Positions 38,213 to 47,583 of a DNA stretch of 64,000 nucleotides are shown in pieces. The translations under genes were made by a program, and so were the position numbers. Each line of letters opens with the position of its first letter. Position 1 is the stretch's first letter. This DNA comes from Chryseobacterium capnotolerans (lineage in GTDB: Bacteria > Bacteroidota > Bacteroidia > Flavobacteriales > Weeksellaceae). Under the pieces are notes generated by a model. It searched no databases and had not been told where the DNA came from. It saw nothing but the letters and a program-made list of their open reading frames with translations. The DNA lies in the NCBI RefSeq assembly GCF_021278965.1, contig NZ_CP065589.1, forward strand, positions 1,927,001 through 1,991,000, written 5' to 3'.

Positions 38213-38420
38213 TTATTTTATCCTCAAAAAAGAGTTACTATATAATATACGTATGGAAATATAAAAAGGTTACACAAGTTTTACTTTTTTATTAAATATT
38301 TTAATTGAATGGGGATAGGTGATCCTGAAACAGGCATTCAGAAGTTAAAAAATAGAAAGAAAACAAGATGATCTAGGATAAAAAGAACGAAAATTTTCCC
38401 TTAATGCAATTTTATATAGA

Positions 38421-38491
38421 ATGTCTTCCACCATTCCCATCGTCTGGAGGGATGGCAAAAATTCAAAGAATTTTTGACGGGGTGGTTTAAA
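38421..38491. repeat. Palindromic intergenic repeat
   Basis: A 21-base palindrome (arms CAAAAATTC and GAATTTTTG, 38456-38476, centre AAA) lies inside a wider inverted pair CCACC (38428-38432) / GGTGG (38481-38485). It resembles a dispersed Chryseobacterium repeat with a CCACCCCGTC edge. It lies in the 368-base gap upstream of rpoD, which otherwise shows only the terminator at 38527-38557. Confidence 0.6.
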
Positions 38492-38526
38492 ATAGTACAA
38501 CATTCATACAACATCAAACTTTAAAC

Positions 38527-38557
38527 AAAAAAAACGGGACATTTGTCCCGTTTTTTT
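38527..38557 (-). terminator. Intrinsic terminator after the S1/P1 nuclease
   Basis: A 10-bp stem AAAACGGGAC / GTCCCGTTTT with loop ATTT is flanked by A and T runs. Confidence 0.92.
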
Positions 38558-38580
38558 GTTTATAAGAATTTTATTTTTCA

Positions 38581-39372
38581 CTAAAATAGCTCATTCAATA
38601 CTTTAGCCAATCTTAATCCTCCGTACAATAATTGTCTTTCAAGTGTATCGTTGAATTTATATTGGTAATCATAAGATAATTTTGAACCGTCAGGAGTCTG
38701 TGCGTAGATTTTGTTGGCAATTTTATGAGAATCATATAACCAGTCTTCCAAAGTCCCGGATTGAATCTGTGCTACTTCTTCCTTAGATTTAATATCTAAA
38801 AGTTTAGAATATTCCGTATAGCTGTATTTTTGAGAATCTACTAATTTCCCATCCCAAACAGAGTGTAAATTAGTTTTATCTCCAAAATAGGTAACATTGA
38901 TTTTGTTTCCTCCTAAATCATCAGCTCTTCCTACATGTAATGGCTGAGCAAGGTCTCCCATGATATGAATAAGGAAAATCAAAGCAATTTTTCTATCCTT
39001 TGCTGATGTTTTTTCATCTTTGATCTGACTGGATAATGTATTTACCTGAGTGTAAAGACTTGGTCCTGCCTGCATTTTTAAGTTTTGATCAAAAGCTTTA
39101 AAATCAGTTTGAGGATCAATATTTACATAATGCCATGATGAAGCCTGCTTCCAAACCCCTGTGGTATCAGATTTGATGAAATCCGGCCAGTTAGCCCAGT
39201 ATGCAAGACGTTCCTTGCCCATTATTTTCTTGATCTCTCTTCTTGCCTTTCTGGAAAGGTGATTTTCTGCAATATCTGCAATTACTCTGTGCCCCGTCAA
39301 TCCCCACGCATAAGAATAAAGTGAAGAGGAAATGAATGCTAAAATCAGAATTTTAGAATAAATACTTTTCAT
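38581..39372 (-). CDS. S1/P1-type zinc nuclease
   Basis: This 263-residue exported phosphodiesterase of the S1/P1 family cleaves single-stranded nucleic acid and 3'-nucleotides. The signal peptide ends near SSSLYSYA, leaving W as the mature N-terminus, whose backbone binds zinc in this family (AWGLTGHRVIADIAENHL). Further zinc ligands lie in NWPDFIKSD, WHYVNID and the family motif HIMGDLAQPLHVGRADDLGGN. ATG 39372 is preferred to the TTG at 39384. It probably serves extracellular phosphate or nucleotide scavenging. Confidence 0.93.
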   Translation of the reverse strand: MKSIYSKILILAFISSSLYSYAWGLTGHRVIADIAENHLSRKARREIKKIMGKERLAYWANWPDFIKSDTTGVWKQASSWHYVNIDPQTDFKAFDQNLKMQAGPSLYTQVNTLSSQIKDEKTSAKDRKIALIFLIHIMGDLAQPLHVGRADDLGGNKINVTYFGDKTNLHSVWDGKLVDSQKYSYTEYSKLLDIKSKEEVAQIQSGTLEDWLYDSHKIANKIYAQTPDGSKLSYDYQYKFNDTLERQLLYGGLRLAKVLNELF

Positions 39373-39881
39373 TTTAAATAACAATTTTCAATCTGCAAAG
39401 ATACGCTCCCTTTCCGAATCAGCATACATTCTCATGAATTTATTCCATAAGGATGGTGTTAATAAAATTTAATCTGAATAAAATAAGGAATTATACTAGG
39501 TTTGCGGATGGGGGTAAGGAGCGCAAAGCATAGGTTTTTTATTCATATATATAATAAGGATACAGATTGAAGGTTCAATTTTAGAAGTACAATTGTTTAG
39601 TTTTATCATCAATTTATACTGACGAACTTATTTATATTGAATCCTTAAAGCTTGAACCTTAAATTTGGAATAAAAAATGATAACTTGCTGATAATGAGAC
39701 TTTAAATTTAAAGTATAAAGTTTAAACAAATTCTCTTACCACCGTATTTTTACGGAATTTAATGAAAATTATTCCTTTTAATGTCAATAAATTAGTATTT
39801 TTAGAATAAAATTATTGGCAAAATATTTTTTCAAACTTATGAGATATATTATCTTTACAAGTCATAATCACAGGAAACACT
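39373..39881. other. 509-base intergenic region
   Basis: This divergent gap between the nuclease and tssG genes is AT-rich (TTTAAA words around 39700-39725). I see no ORF, RNA gene or clear hairpin. A weak -7-like TATCTTTA occurs shortly before tssG. Confidence 0.4.
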
Positions 39882-40823
39882 ATGCATGAGAACAATATTG
39901 TAGATATGAACTATAATAAGCTGCAGACCGACTTTAAGGCAGAGGCTGTAGCTGTTAATCTTTTAAAATATCACCGGACAGTAAGCAATATATTTATTGA
40001 AAGAGTCGGAGTGAATGACCGTGCCTATCTGAAGGATATTAAAAGCATTTCAAGCAGTTATCTAGGTTTTGATGAAGAAGTTTTTACGATAGAAAGTTAT
40101 AGAGAGGGTATTTACGATTACCTTCCGGAAGGGTTATTTCACCCACCTTCTCTCGGAGCTTCCAGAAAAAATGTAGATACTGTTGTAAGAGAGATCAGAA
40201 AACAGAAAAGAGTAGAGGATGATGCGCGAAAATTTTTCCGTCCTTTTGAATTGGAGGTCTTCTTCACAGAGATCAGTGCTCTTCTGAAAGAGTCTGAATT
40301 TGATATTACAAGCAATACAGATGCGTTGCTGGATACGGTAAGTGAGCTTTGGCCGTTAATCGATATGCTGGATAAGCAGAGTGCTTATATATTTATGCAT
40401 ATTCTTCCGTTTTTCCACCAGATCCGCGGAGATAAAAGATGGTTTGAAAGATGTATGACTGCTTTTCTTCAGGTTCCGGTTAAGGTAAGCTTTTCTCCTA
40501 ATGTTATTGATGAAATTGAAAAAAATGATGATTCAATGCTGTTGGGGAACTCCAGATTGGGGGTAACCTATATTCCGAGTGGGAGACATATGGACGGGCA
40601 GCGTAACTGGGTGGTGAATATTGGCCCGATTCCTTATGAAGAAATGAAAAAATACATTCCGGGAAGTCCGTTCAGAAAAGTACTTCAGACGCTTTATGAT
40701 TATTTTCTCCCTGTTACAGTAGACATAGAGGAGAATTTTGTTACAGAAAAACTGGAATACTCGTTCAGTCTTGAGGATGATGAAAGAAATGCCAGCCGCC
40801 TTGGATACTCTACATTCCTCTAA
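39882..40823 (+). CDS. tssG: Type VI secretion baseplate protein TssG (T6SSiii)
   Basis: This 313-residue cytoplasmic protein is a baseplate wedge subunit that joins TssE/F/K around the spike. The C-terminal half carries the TssG landmark LGNSRLGVTYIPSGRHMDGQRNWVVNIGPIPYEEMKKYIPGSPF, equivalent to the LG...R..D...F.I.LGP....F..FLPG segment of proteobacterial TssG. The N-terminal part is diverged, as in Bacteroidetes systems. An AGGAAAC ribosome-binding-like tract precedes ATG 39882. It is the first gene of a tssG-tssN-tssK operon; the tssN frame begins 55 bases after its stop. Confidence 0.82.
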   Translation: MHENNIVDMNYNKLQTDFKAEAVAVNLLKYHRTVSNIFIERVGVNDRAYLKDIKSISSSYLGFDEEVFTIESYREGIYDYLPEGLFHPPSLGASRKNVDTVVREIRKQKRVEDDARKFFRPFELEVFFTEISALLKESEFDITSNTDALLDTVSELWPLIDMLDKQSAYIFMHILPFFHQIRGDKRWFERCMTAFLQVPVKVSFSPNVIDEIEKNDDSMLLGNSRLGVTYIPSGRHMDGQRNWVVNIGPIPYEEMKKYIPGSPFRKVLQTLYDYFLPVTVDIEENFVTEKLEYSFSLEDDERNASRLGYSTFL

Positions 40824-40878
40824 ATTATTTTATATATATTTACAACTACCAACAAAGTATAAATTCGAAAAGAAACAA

Positions 40879-41781
40879 ATGGAAATCTCTTCAGTAAAAG
40901 GTATTTTTTTAAGGTATATTTTAATGCCTTTAATTGCAATAATCATGATGTTTATCCTGGGTATTATCAGGAGAAATAAGCCTGCGATCAAAATTAAAGT
41001 AATTATTGTATACGTTCTTCTGTGCAGTTTATGTCTGGCTCTTCCAGGCTTTTTTGGATTTGCCGGAAATCTTTTTAACCCATACTGGTATCTCATTGCA
41101 CAGGTTGTTTACCTTATTTTTGGGATTATTCATGTTAACTTATTACACAAATATTTCAAAAAGCATATTGATTCTCTGGCAATGAGTATTTTGTTTGAAT
41201 CTATCCTTTCATTGACGTGTATTGTATTAGGAGGGTATTTGTTTACCCTGTTATTCAACTGGATGAGTAAAGGGACAGGATATGCAGTGATGGCGGCTAC
41301 AAGTATGTTGATCTTTGTCGTTCCAATGGTATTTTACTATTGCTATATTCAGTTTATCAGCATTCCTTTTGATATTTATAAAACATGGAGATATTCTCCG
41401 GAACAAAAGCTTCCTGATTTTGAAGGGGCAGATTTTGACCGTTTGATGGTTTTAAATGTTGAATTAAGCAAAAACCTTGAAGACTCCAACCGATTCAGAA
41501 TTAAGGCAAAAACCCTTCCTACAGGAATTACTTTTGGAGATTGGTTTTACAGAGTGGTAGATGATTACAACCACAAAAATCCAGGATCCATCATTCACCT
41601 TTCAGATGAAGTAAGAGAACCTTATTACTGGATCTTTTATACTAAAAAATCGTTTTTCAGTTTTAGAAAATATATAGATTTCGACCAGGACATCACCACC
41701 AACAGCATTTCTGAAAATGAAGTGGTTATTTGTAAGAGAGTCATTCAGCATGAAGAGGAGGGAGTCGCAAGAAAATCATAA
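40879..41781 (+). CDS. tssN: Type VI secretion membrane protein TssN (T6SSiii)
   Basis: This 300-residue inner-membrane protein has an N-terminal half with five hydrophobic segments (FLRYILMPLIAIIMMFILGI; VIIVYVLLCSLCLALPGFFGF; YLIAQVVYLIFGIIHVNLL; then two more near 105-165). The C-terminal half is a soluble cytoplasmic domain (LMVLNVELSKNLEDSNRFRIKAKTLPTGITFGDWFYRVVDDYN). TssN is one of the proteins specific to Bacteroidetes T6SS and replaces parts of the TssJLM complex. ATG 40879 is used because the longer frame from 40738 overlaps tssG. Confidence 0.8.
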   Translation: MEISSVKGIFLRYILMPLIAIIMMFILGIIRRNKPAIKIKVIIVYVLLCSLCLALPGFFGFAGNLFNPYWYLIAQVVYLIFGIIHVNLLHKYFKKHIDSLAMSILFESILSLTCIVLGGYLFTLLFNWMSKGTGYAVMAATSMLIFVVPMVFYYCYIQFISIPFDIYKTWRYSPEQKLPDFEGADFDRLMVLNVELSKNLEDSNRFRIKAKTLPTGITFGDWFYRVVDDYNHKNPGSIIHLSDEVREPYYWIFYTKKSFFSFRKYIDFDQDITTNSISENEVVICKRVIQHEEEGVARKS

Positions 41782-41806
41782 CACAAAAAATTAAAAAGTA
41801 GTAAAC

Positions 41807-42946
41807 ATGATACAGCCTATTAAACATTTTGCAATCAATTGGGTGGATGGGATGAAGGTTTCCCAGAGACACCTTAATGATCAGGATAATTTCTTAATTG
41901 ATACCATCAGAGATTCCAATTCACTTGGGATTACTCCATATAACTATGGGCTTTTGCCTATTTCTACTGAGTATACAGACCGTACTATTTTTGATGTTCA
42001 CAATACAGCTACCAATGATGTACAGTTGGTGATCAAAAGATGCAGTGCTGTTACTTTGGCAGGATACCGTATCGAATTAAGTGACAGAAGAATCAGTGTG
42101 AAATCATTGGCAAAGTCAATGAACGAGGAGCAGGCCGATGGTGAATATTATATTTTGATTTCTGTAAATCCGTTTGATAAAGTTCCTTTTGGAGATATTG
42201 ATCCGGAAGAAATTCCGCCACGCCACCCGAATGCACAGCCTAATCACCACATTGAATTACTTCCTGTAACTTCTTTAAACAGCAGCTACTCTGGAGGAAA
42301 TTATCTGATTATCGGGAAAGTGGATTTGAAAGCTAATATTGCGCAGGTAGATTCTAATTTTATTCCACCTTGTACCTCTGTTCAGAGTCACCCGGCTTTG
42401 GTAGAGTATTACAGTAGTTTTGCAAAATCAATTGGGAATCTTCAACAATATGCTTTTAAAATCATTCAGAAAGCATCTCACAAGAATCAGAACACAGCCT
42501 TAGCACAGAACGTTAAGTTTGTTTGTAATACTATGGTAACTACTTTTGGAGATATGTATTTCCAATTCAGAAATGTTACCCCTTACCAACCACCAGTATT
42601 TTTAATTGAGTCTTTTGCAAGATTAGCCCTTCATTTATACAATTCAACACAACTTCTGGTTCCTGCGGAATTGGAAGAAATGCTGAACTATAGCTTAGAG
42701 TGGAGCGAGATTGCTCCTCATACTTTATTGAATCAATTGTCTATCGTAGCTGAAACAAATTACGATCATCATAATTGCGGTGAGCCATTATTGTACATTC
42801 AGCAGATGCTGAGAAGTTTGGAAACTATTTTCTCTAAACTGAGCGAACTGGATTATATTGGTCAAAGAAAAGAAAATATCATTGTTAATGAACAGGAAGT
42901 TACTACGAATACCAATCCAAAGAGAGGTTGGAGCGTATTAGACTAA
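41807..42946 (+). CDS. tssK: Type VI secretion baseplate protein TssK (T6SSiii)
   Basis: This 379-residue protein connects the baseplate to the membrane complex. The N-terminus INWVDGMKVSQRHLNDQDNFLID corresponds to the W-x-EGM-x-L-x-PQHFQQQD shoulder motif of TssK. It is shorter than proteobacterial TssK (about 440-450 residues). The C-terminal part is helical (ELEEMLNYSLEWSEIAPHTLLNQL). It lies 25 bases after tssN and is followed by a terminator, so the operon ends here without the sheath, tube, ClpV or VgrG genes. Confidence 0.85.
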   Translation: MIQPIKHFAINWVDGMKVSQRHLNDQDNFLIDTIRDSNSLGITPYNYGLLPISTEYTDRTIFDVHNTATNDVQLVIKRCSAVTLAGYRIELSDRRISVKSLAKSMNEEQADGEYYILISVNPFDKVPFGDIDPEEIPPRHPNAQPNHHIELLPVTSLNSSYSGGNYLIIGKVDLKANIAQVDSNFIPPCTSVQSHPALVEYYSSFAKSIGNLQQYAFKIIQKASHKNQNTALAQNVKFVCNTMVTTFGDMYFQFRNVTPYQPPVFLIESFARLALHLYNSTQLLVPAELEEMLNYSLEWSEIAPHTLLNQLSIVAETNYDHHNCGEPLLYIQQMLRSLETIFSKLSELDYIGQRKENIIVNEQEVTTNTNPKRGWSVLD

Positions 42947-42966
42947 TTCAAATCCTTATAAAACAC

Positions 42967-43000
42967 AAATCCCGAATGAACAATCATTCGGGATTTTTTA
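42967..43000 (+). terminator. Intrinsic terminator after tssK
   Basis: A 13-base arm AAATCCCGAATGA and its partner TCATTCGGGATTT with loop ACAA are followed by T-rich sequence. Confidence 0.92.
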
Positions 43001-43246
43001 TTGACCGCTTATCAGAGTAAAATTACCATAGAAATTTTAGCATCTCCATCCTAAATAAGCTTCCGGGTCTCTGTATATTATATTGTTTTCCCTACATCAT
43101 ATATCCTACATCAGGTTTTTTTGAATGTCATGTTTAGGAAGCTTAGATGATAAGGGGTATGTTGTAATTGATTGATAATTAATATGTTGTTTTAGTTGAG
43201 TATGTGTGTAGTAGGTTGTTTTTAACAGTGTTTTTTATTTATACTA

Positions 43247-43254
43247 TAGTTTTG
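43247..43254 (+). promoter_or_regulatory. -7 element upstream of the outer-membrane barrel gene
   Basis: TAGTTTTG fits TAnnTTTG; no TTG lies at the ideal -33 distance. The start codon at 43350 would have a leader of about 90 bases. The rest of the 403-base gap shows only a 9-bp inverted pair TAAGCTTCC/GGAAGCTTA (about 43056-43150). Confidence 0.4.
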
Positions 43255-43349
43255 TGGTAATATATTATTTATCACAAGGTTTATTTATCAAATCATCAAC
43301 AATTGGCACTATAAGATTGCTATTAATGAAATAACTCAAAAAAATATCT

Positions 43350-44066
43350 ATGGAAAAAAAATTGTCTAAAATCTTTTGTCTTTGTCTTTTTTCTGCCGGA
43401 ACAGTAGTGATGGGACAAAATAAAATCAAGGTAAGTTTGGATGCAGGATACACTTATGGTACTCTAAATTCAGATCTTTCAAATCTTATTGATTCAAGGT
43501 ACACGGGGCGGTATGGTTTCGGGGTCAACCTGTCTGGAGAATATATGATCTGGAAATCACTTTTTGTTTCTACGGGAGTTTCTTTCCAGCAAAAGAATTA
43601 TAAGTTTGAGAGAACAGGAAATCGAGACGGATGGTATACAGACTATAATAACAATTTTTTAACCCTTCCTTTAATGGTCGGGGGCTATATCTTGAATAAT
43701 CCACATGAAACTACCGGCGTGTGGATCAAAGTTGCAGGAGGAATGTATACGGATTACTGGCTTCGTATGGGAAGAAAGGGACGCTATCCGGTATTTAATG
43801 AATTACAGGAAAACGGAACTTTCAATTATACAGAAGTATCGGATACATATGATTTTAAAAAGAATGAAAACCAGCTTAACCGATGGGGATATGGGTTGGT
43901 AGGCCAAGCCCAGTTAGGGTATTCTTTGAAGAAGTTTGATGTATATGCATCCTATAATTACCAGTATGGGCTTTCGGATATCAATATGGCAAATGATGAT
44001 AAAGATCGTAAATCAACGATCCGATCTTATATGATTTCTTTAGGTGTTTCCTATAAGTTTAAATAA
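43350..44066 (+). CDS. Outer-membrane beta-barrel protein
   Basis: This 238-residue protein has a signal peptide (KIFCLCLFSAGTVVMGQ). Alternating hydrophobic/aromatic strands follow (KVSLDAGYTYGTL, YGFGVNLSGEYMIWKSLFVSTGVSFQQKNY, GLVGQAQLGYSLKKFDVYASYNYQYG), with a terminal SYMISLGVSYKFK. This is the small PorT-like or OmpA-like porin barrel type of Bacteroidetes. No ligand is known. It is followed 29 bases later by an S41 peptidase lipoprotein gene, probably the same transcript. Confidence 0.85.
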   Translation: MEKKLSKIFCLCLFSAGTVVMGQNKIKVSLDAGYTYGTLNSDLSNLIDSRYTGRYGFGVNLSGEYMIWKSLFVSTGVSFQQKNYKFERTGNRDGWYTDYNNNFLTLPLMVGGYILNNPHETTGVWIKVAGGMYTDYWLRMGRKGRYPVFNELQENGTFNYTEVSDTYDFKKNENQLNRWGYGLVGQAQLGYSLKKFDVYASYNYQYGLSDINMANDDKDRKSTIRSYMISLGVSYKFK

Positions 44067-44095
44067 AAAGTTTTCTATCAATTAAAATATATAAA

Positions 44096-45758
44096 ATGAA
44101 AAAAAATATCATCTATTTAGGGTTAGCACTGCTTTCAGCATCTATGACATTCAATTCCTGTATGCAGGACAATGATTCTTCCATCACAGAGCCAACAAGA
44201 TATACAAGCAATGATATAAAATCCTATGCTGATCTTTTTAAAGTATTCTGGACGGTAATGGATCAGCGGTATAATTATTTTTATGAACAGAAAGGAAAAG
44301 ACGGGATGGATTGGAACGCTATCTATAAAGAATATTATCCGAAATTTGCCGCTTTAAAATCCTATAATGGAATGGGTGTAAGCGATGCAGAATTGCAGGC
44401 GGATGCTGAAAAAGCAAGAGTATATTTTACAGAAATCGTAAATCCAATTATTGATAGACATTTTTATGTTAAAGTAAAAGTACCCTTTTCAAATTCCGGT
44501 ATTACCAATACGTATACATTTTACGGAGGGATGAACGAAGCGAGAGCCAATATTTATCCGTTTGATGCAAAATATGGATATATGAAGGACAGACTTCAGG
44601 ATGGAGCTGTGTTGAGTAATAATTTTTTGTTAGCGGGTAATCTAAAGTCTAATCCGGGCATTTACTATTTCAGCTTCAAAAGTTTCTCCTTATCTACAAA
44701 TTTTAAAATTACTCTTGTCGATAAATATTTAAGTCCGGATCCTGGAAATTCGCTTGTTCTTACACCTGCTGCTATTGAAAGCAGCACGCAGCTCAATGCA
44801 ATTAGTGATATTAACAAGAGAAATGAAGTTAAAAATTTCACTATAAATATATTAAACCAATGGAATTCATTTCCGAATTCACCTGAAATGAAATCTTTCA
44901 ACAGCCAGATTGGAGCGTTTAAAAGTACAGAAGTCTTATCAGATTCGTTTTTAGATTTAACTCAGCAATTACTTACTAAATCTAATAATCTCGTAAAATA
45001 TAGTAGTGCAGCTACCTATACATCAGTGTTAAGCAGTGAAACGCTTCCGTATATCCAATGGTTTATCCAGCAGATGGATAATCATGTAAAATATGGATAT
45101 AATTTGAGCCAGTTCCAGAGTGCAGCAAATAAAATATTGGCAAATGCTCCTTTTTACAAAAAATTCCTGAATCCTTTGCACAATGGTGATATTAAAAAAG
45201 TGATTATTGATTTAAGAGGCAACGGTGGAGGAGCCATTGTTGATGCTCGTTTTTTCACGGATCGGTTTATTACTAAAAATACTGTTGCATTCTATCAGAG
45301 AACGAAAGAAGGGAACGGACAATTTAATTATACTCCATGGGTTCCGGTACAGGCACAGTCACATATGTTTGGAATTCCCGGGAATATTCCGGTTGTTGTT
45401 TTAACGGATAAAGGAAGTGCGAGCATGTCGGAAATGTCTACATTGATGCTCAAAAGCCAGGGATCTCATGTTATCTCAATAGGAGATTACAGTGCGGGGG
45501 GCTACTGCAGGCTTGGGAGGATCAGATGATTTTAACGGGGGTACCCGGGATGCCATCGCTGGTGGGATTTTAGAGTTTTATATGCCATTGATGGCGACTA
45601 AAAACCTCAATAATGAAGTCATTGAAGGAGTTGGTGTGAAACCTGATATTTATGTAACCCCTCCTTCGGATACTGAAGTTGCACAAATGACAAGCAACCC
45701 TAAAACATTTGTAGACAGGGCAATGGATGAAGCCATTAAATATCTTTCAACAAAATAA
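44096..45758 (+). pseudogene. S41 (tail-specific) peptidase lipoprotein with one frameshift
   Basis: This is a surface or periplasmic serine peptidase of about 553 residues. A lipoprotein signal (C22 in TFNSC), a helical N-terminal region, then the S41 core: VIIDLRGNGGGAIVDARFF, GNIPVVVLTDKGSASMSEMS (nucleophile serine in the GSASMSE segment) and, after the break, a final GVKPDIYVTPP. The frame is lost at the G6 run 45496-45501; removing one G gives GDYSAGATAGLGGSDDFNGGT. Of the eight breaks in this window this is the only inserted base. Probably a sequence artefact. Confidence 0.87.
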
Positions 45759-45764
45759 TACCAT

Positions 45765-45796
45765 AAAAAATACCTGGCAGAAGCCAGGTATTTTTT
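45765..45796. terminator. Bidirectional terminator
   Basis: An 8-bp stem TACCTGGC / GCCAGGTA (45771-45778, 45783-45790) with A and T runs separates the convergent S41 and beta-lactamase genes. Confidence 0.9.
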
Positions 45797-45809
45797 ATTC
45801 AGATCGTTT

Positions 45810-46529
45810 TTATTTTTTATTCAAAAGCTCTAATGTGTGTTCTACATGTCCACCTCCTTTCCATTCATCATGTCCTGGAAGAATCAATGTTGCCTTTGAA
45901 TATTTTGCTTTCAGTTTATTCATCGTCTTTGGCCATTCTTCTAGGTTGGCTTCTTTAATATATCCTAAATCAGTAGCTGAATTACTTTTTACAAGGCAGC
46001 CGCCATCCAGAACATTGTATTTTGGGAACCATACCACAACATTATCAGCAGTATGTCCTTCGCCAAGGAAATCCACTACAAACTCCTCGCCACCAATATG
46101 GTAAGGCTTTCCGGTTTTAATGATTTCAGAAGAGGTTGCTTTTCCATCTTTTTTTAAAAACTCATTTGTCTTTGAGGTAGCGTAAGTTTTAATTCCTTTA
46201 TTATTAAAAAAGCTCAGATCTCCGGCACGGTCATCATGAGAGTGTGTAGCAAATACAGCAATAACAGGTAAGTTGTGACGTTTTTTGATAGTGTCCATCA
46301 GGCTTTGGTATTGTACTTTTTCCCATGGAACATCAAATAGGACAACACCTTTTTTAGTAACCAGATATACTGAATTTGCAGAATATTCTCTCCCTCCGAA
46401 TACTCCAAATGTTTTATAGATATGTAAATTATTTTTAATCGGTGGTTCGATTACAAAATCTTTTACCTGTGCATTTGCAAAAGGGCTCAACAGCATTGAA
46501 ACAATAAAAAACTGAATGCTTTTTTTCAT
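45810..46529 (-). CDS. blaIND: Subclass B1 metallo-beta-lactamase, IND/CGB type
   Basis: This 239-residue periplasmic zinc hydrolase opens the ring of most beta-lactams including carbapenems. It has a signal peptide (1-20, ending PFANA). Zinc 1 ligands are H96, H98 (THSHDD) and H159 (GEGHTADN); zinc 2 ligands are D100, C178 (LDGGCLVKS) and H220 (LPGHDEW). All B1 ligands are present, so it should be active. The whole sequence closely resembles the chromosomal IND enzymes of C. indologenes and CGB of C. gleum; I cannot assign the allele. There are no flanking IS or integron, so it is a resident gene. It sits alone between terminators. Confidence 0.93.
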   Translation of the reverse strand: MKKSIQFFIVSMLLSPFANAQVKDFVIEPPIKNNLHIYKTFGVFGGREYSANSVYLVTKKGVVLFDVPWEKVQYQSLMDTIKKRHNLPVIAVFATHSHDDRAGDLSFFNNKGIKTYATSKTNEFLKKDGKATSSEIIKTGKPYHIGGEEFVVDFLGEGHTADNVVVWFPKYNVLDGGCLVKSNSATDLGYIKEANLEEWPKTMNKLKAKYSKATLILPGHDEWKGGGHVEHTLELLNKK

Positions 46530-46805
46530 AATTTTTAAAGGTAATAGTTAAAATTTTGGTACTTATGAGAAAGATAGATCTCAATGGAATATTGTGCAAA
46601 CCTAGTAAAATTTATCTTTGAAGTTTTTTAGGAGAGGAAGTTTAACCGTTTTTTAACAGTTGTGATCAAGGAGAATTATAAAGCTAGTCTCTCTATGTTT
46701 ATTGTTGAAGAGCGTAAGGGATGCAATTTTTATCAAACATAGCTTTTATAAGGTGCAAATCTTTTATCTCTACGTTCAATAATTTTATTCCAGGATTTAT
46801 GGCAT
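46530..46805. other. Beta-lactamase upstream region
   Basis: About 276 bases between the beta-lactamase gene and the terminator of the DtxR-type gene. I see no ORF and no obvious operator or regulator gene (no ampR-like gene nearby), in keeping with constitutive expression. Confidence 0.35.
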
Positions 46806-46834
46806 AAAAAACTGCTTCATTTTTGAAGCAGTTT
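46806..46834 (-). terminator. Intrinsic terminator
   Basis: A 9-bp stem ACTGCTTCA / TGAAGCAGT (46811-46819, 46824-46832) lies 12 bases beyond the stop of the DtxR-type gene. Confidence 0.75.
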
Positions 46835-46845
46835 ATATATTGTAA

Positions 46846-47498
46846 TTATTTCTTTACCAATATTTTTTCAGTGGCTTTTTTACTGAGAATTTCTTTGTTT
46901 CCATCAATCTTCAGCGTCATCGATTTATCAAAGCTTTCAATTTTAATAATTTTCACTTTAGTATTAAGAAGAAGTTTTCTATCATTCAAATACGTTAGGA
47001 AAGCATCATCTGAGAGGGTAACAGAGGCAAATACAACGGTTTCCCCTTCTTCACAGCTGCTTAATTTCTGAAGATCCTGGGCAATAATATTTCCATCTTT
47101 ATCAGGGATTGGTTCTCCATGCGGATCAAATTTAGGATAATCCAGAATTTCGTCCATTTTATCAAAGAAGATTTGAGAATGCACGTGTTCCAGCTGCTCT
47201 GCAATTTCATGAACGTTTTCCCATCCGAAATTCATTTTTTTAACCAGAAACATTTCGGTAAGCCGATGCTTGCGGACTACCAGGGCTGCTTCACGTTTTC
47301 CGTTTGCAGTAACAATCAATGGTTTATAAGTCTCGTAAATGACCCATTTTTTTCTGCAAATTTCTTCATCATATTGTTAACGCTCGGCATTTTTACATTT
47401 AAAAATTTACTGAGCTCGTTAATGGTCACCTTTCCTTCATTGTCAACTAAATGAAACAAAGCTTTCAGGTAATTTTCTTCCGTTAGGGTTGTTTTCAA
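46846..47498 (-). pseudogene. DtxR/MntR-family metal-dependent repressor with one frameshift
   Basis: This is an iron- or manganese-sensing repressor of about 217 residues. The N-terminal winged helix (TLTEENYLKALFHLVDNEGKVTINELSKFLNVKMPSVNNMMKKFAEK) is in one frame. The rest (LIVTANGKREAALVVRKHRLTEMFLVKKMNFGWENVHEIAEQLEHVHS, the dimer and metal site; then an SH3/FeoA-like tail) is in another. The break lies at the T7 run 47347-47353; one extra A on the coding strand restores EKKWVIYETYKP. With Mn or Fe bound it should repress transporter genes, none of which are in this window. Confidence 0.88.
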
Positions 47499-47583
47499 AA
47501 TGTTAGATGATTTTCAATACAAATCTAACAAAATAATATGAAAAGATCACTCTTGTTCTTTTAACTTTTTTTAATTTTACTCC

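Noticed and set aside
39882..42946. Complete T6SS
   Set aside because: Only tssG, tssN and tssK are present; a terminator follows and no sheath, tube or ClpV gene is near.
45810..46529. Mobile resistance gene
   Set aside because: No insertion sequence, integrase or repeats next to the beta-lactamase; it resembles resident chromosomal IND/CGB genes.
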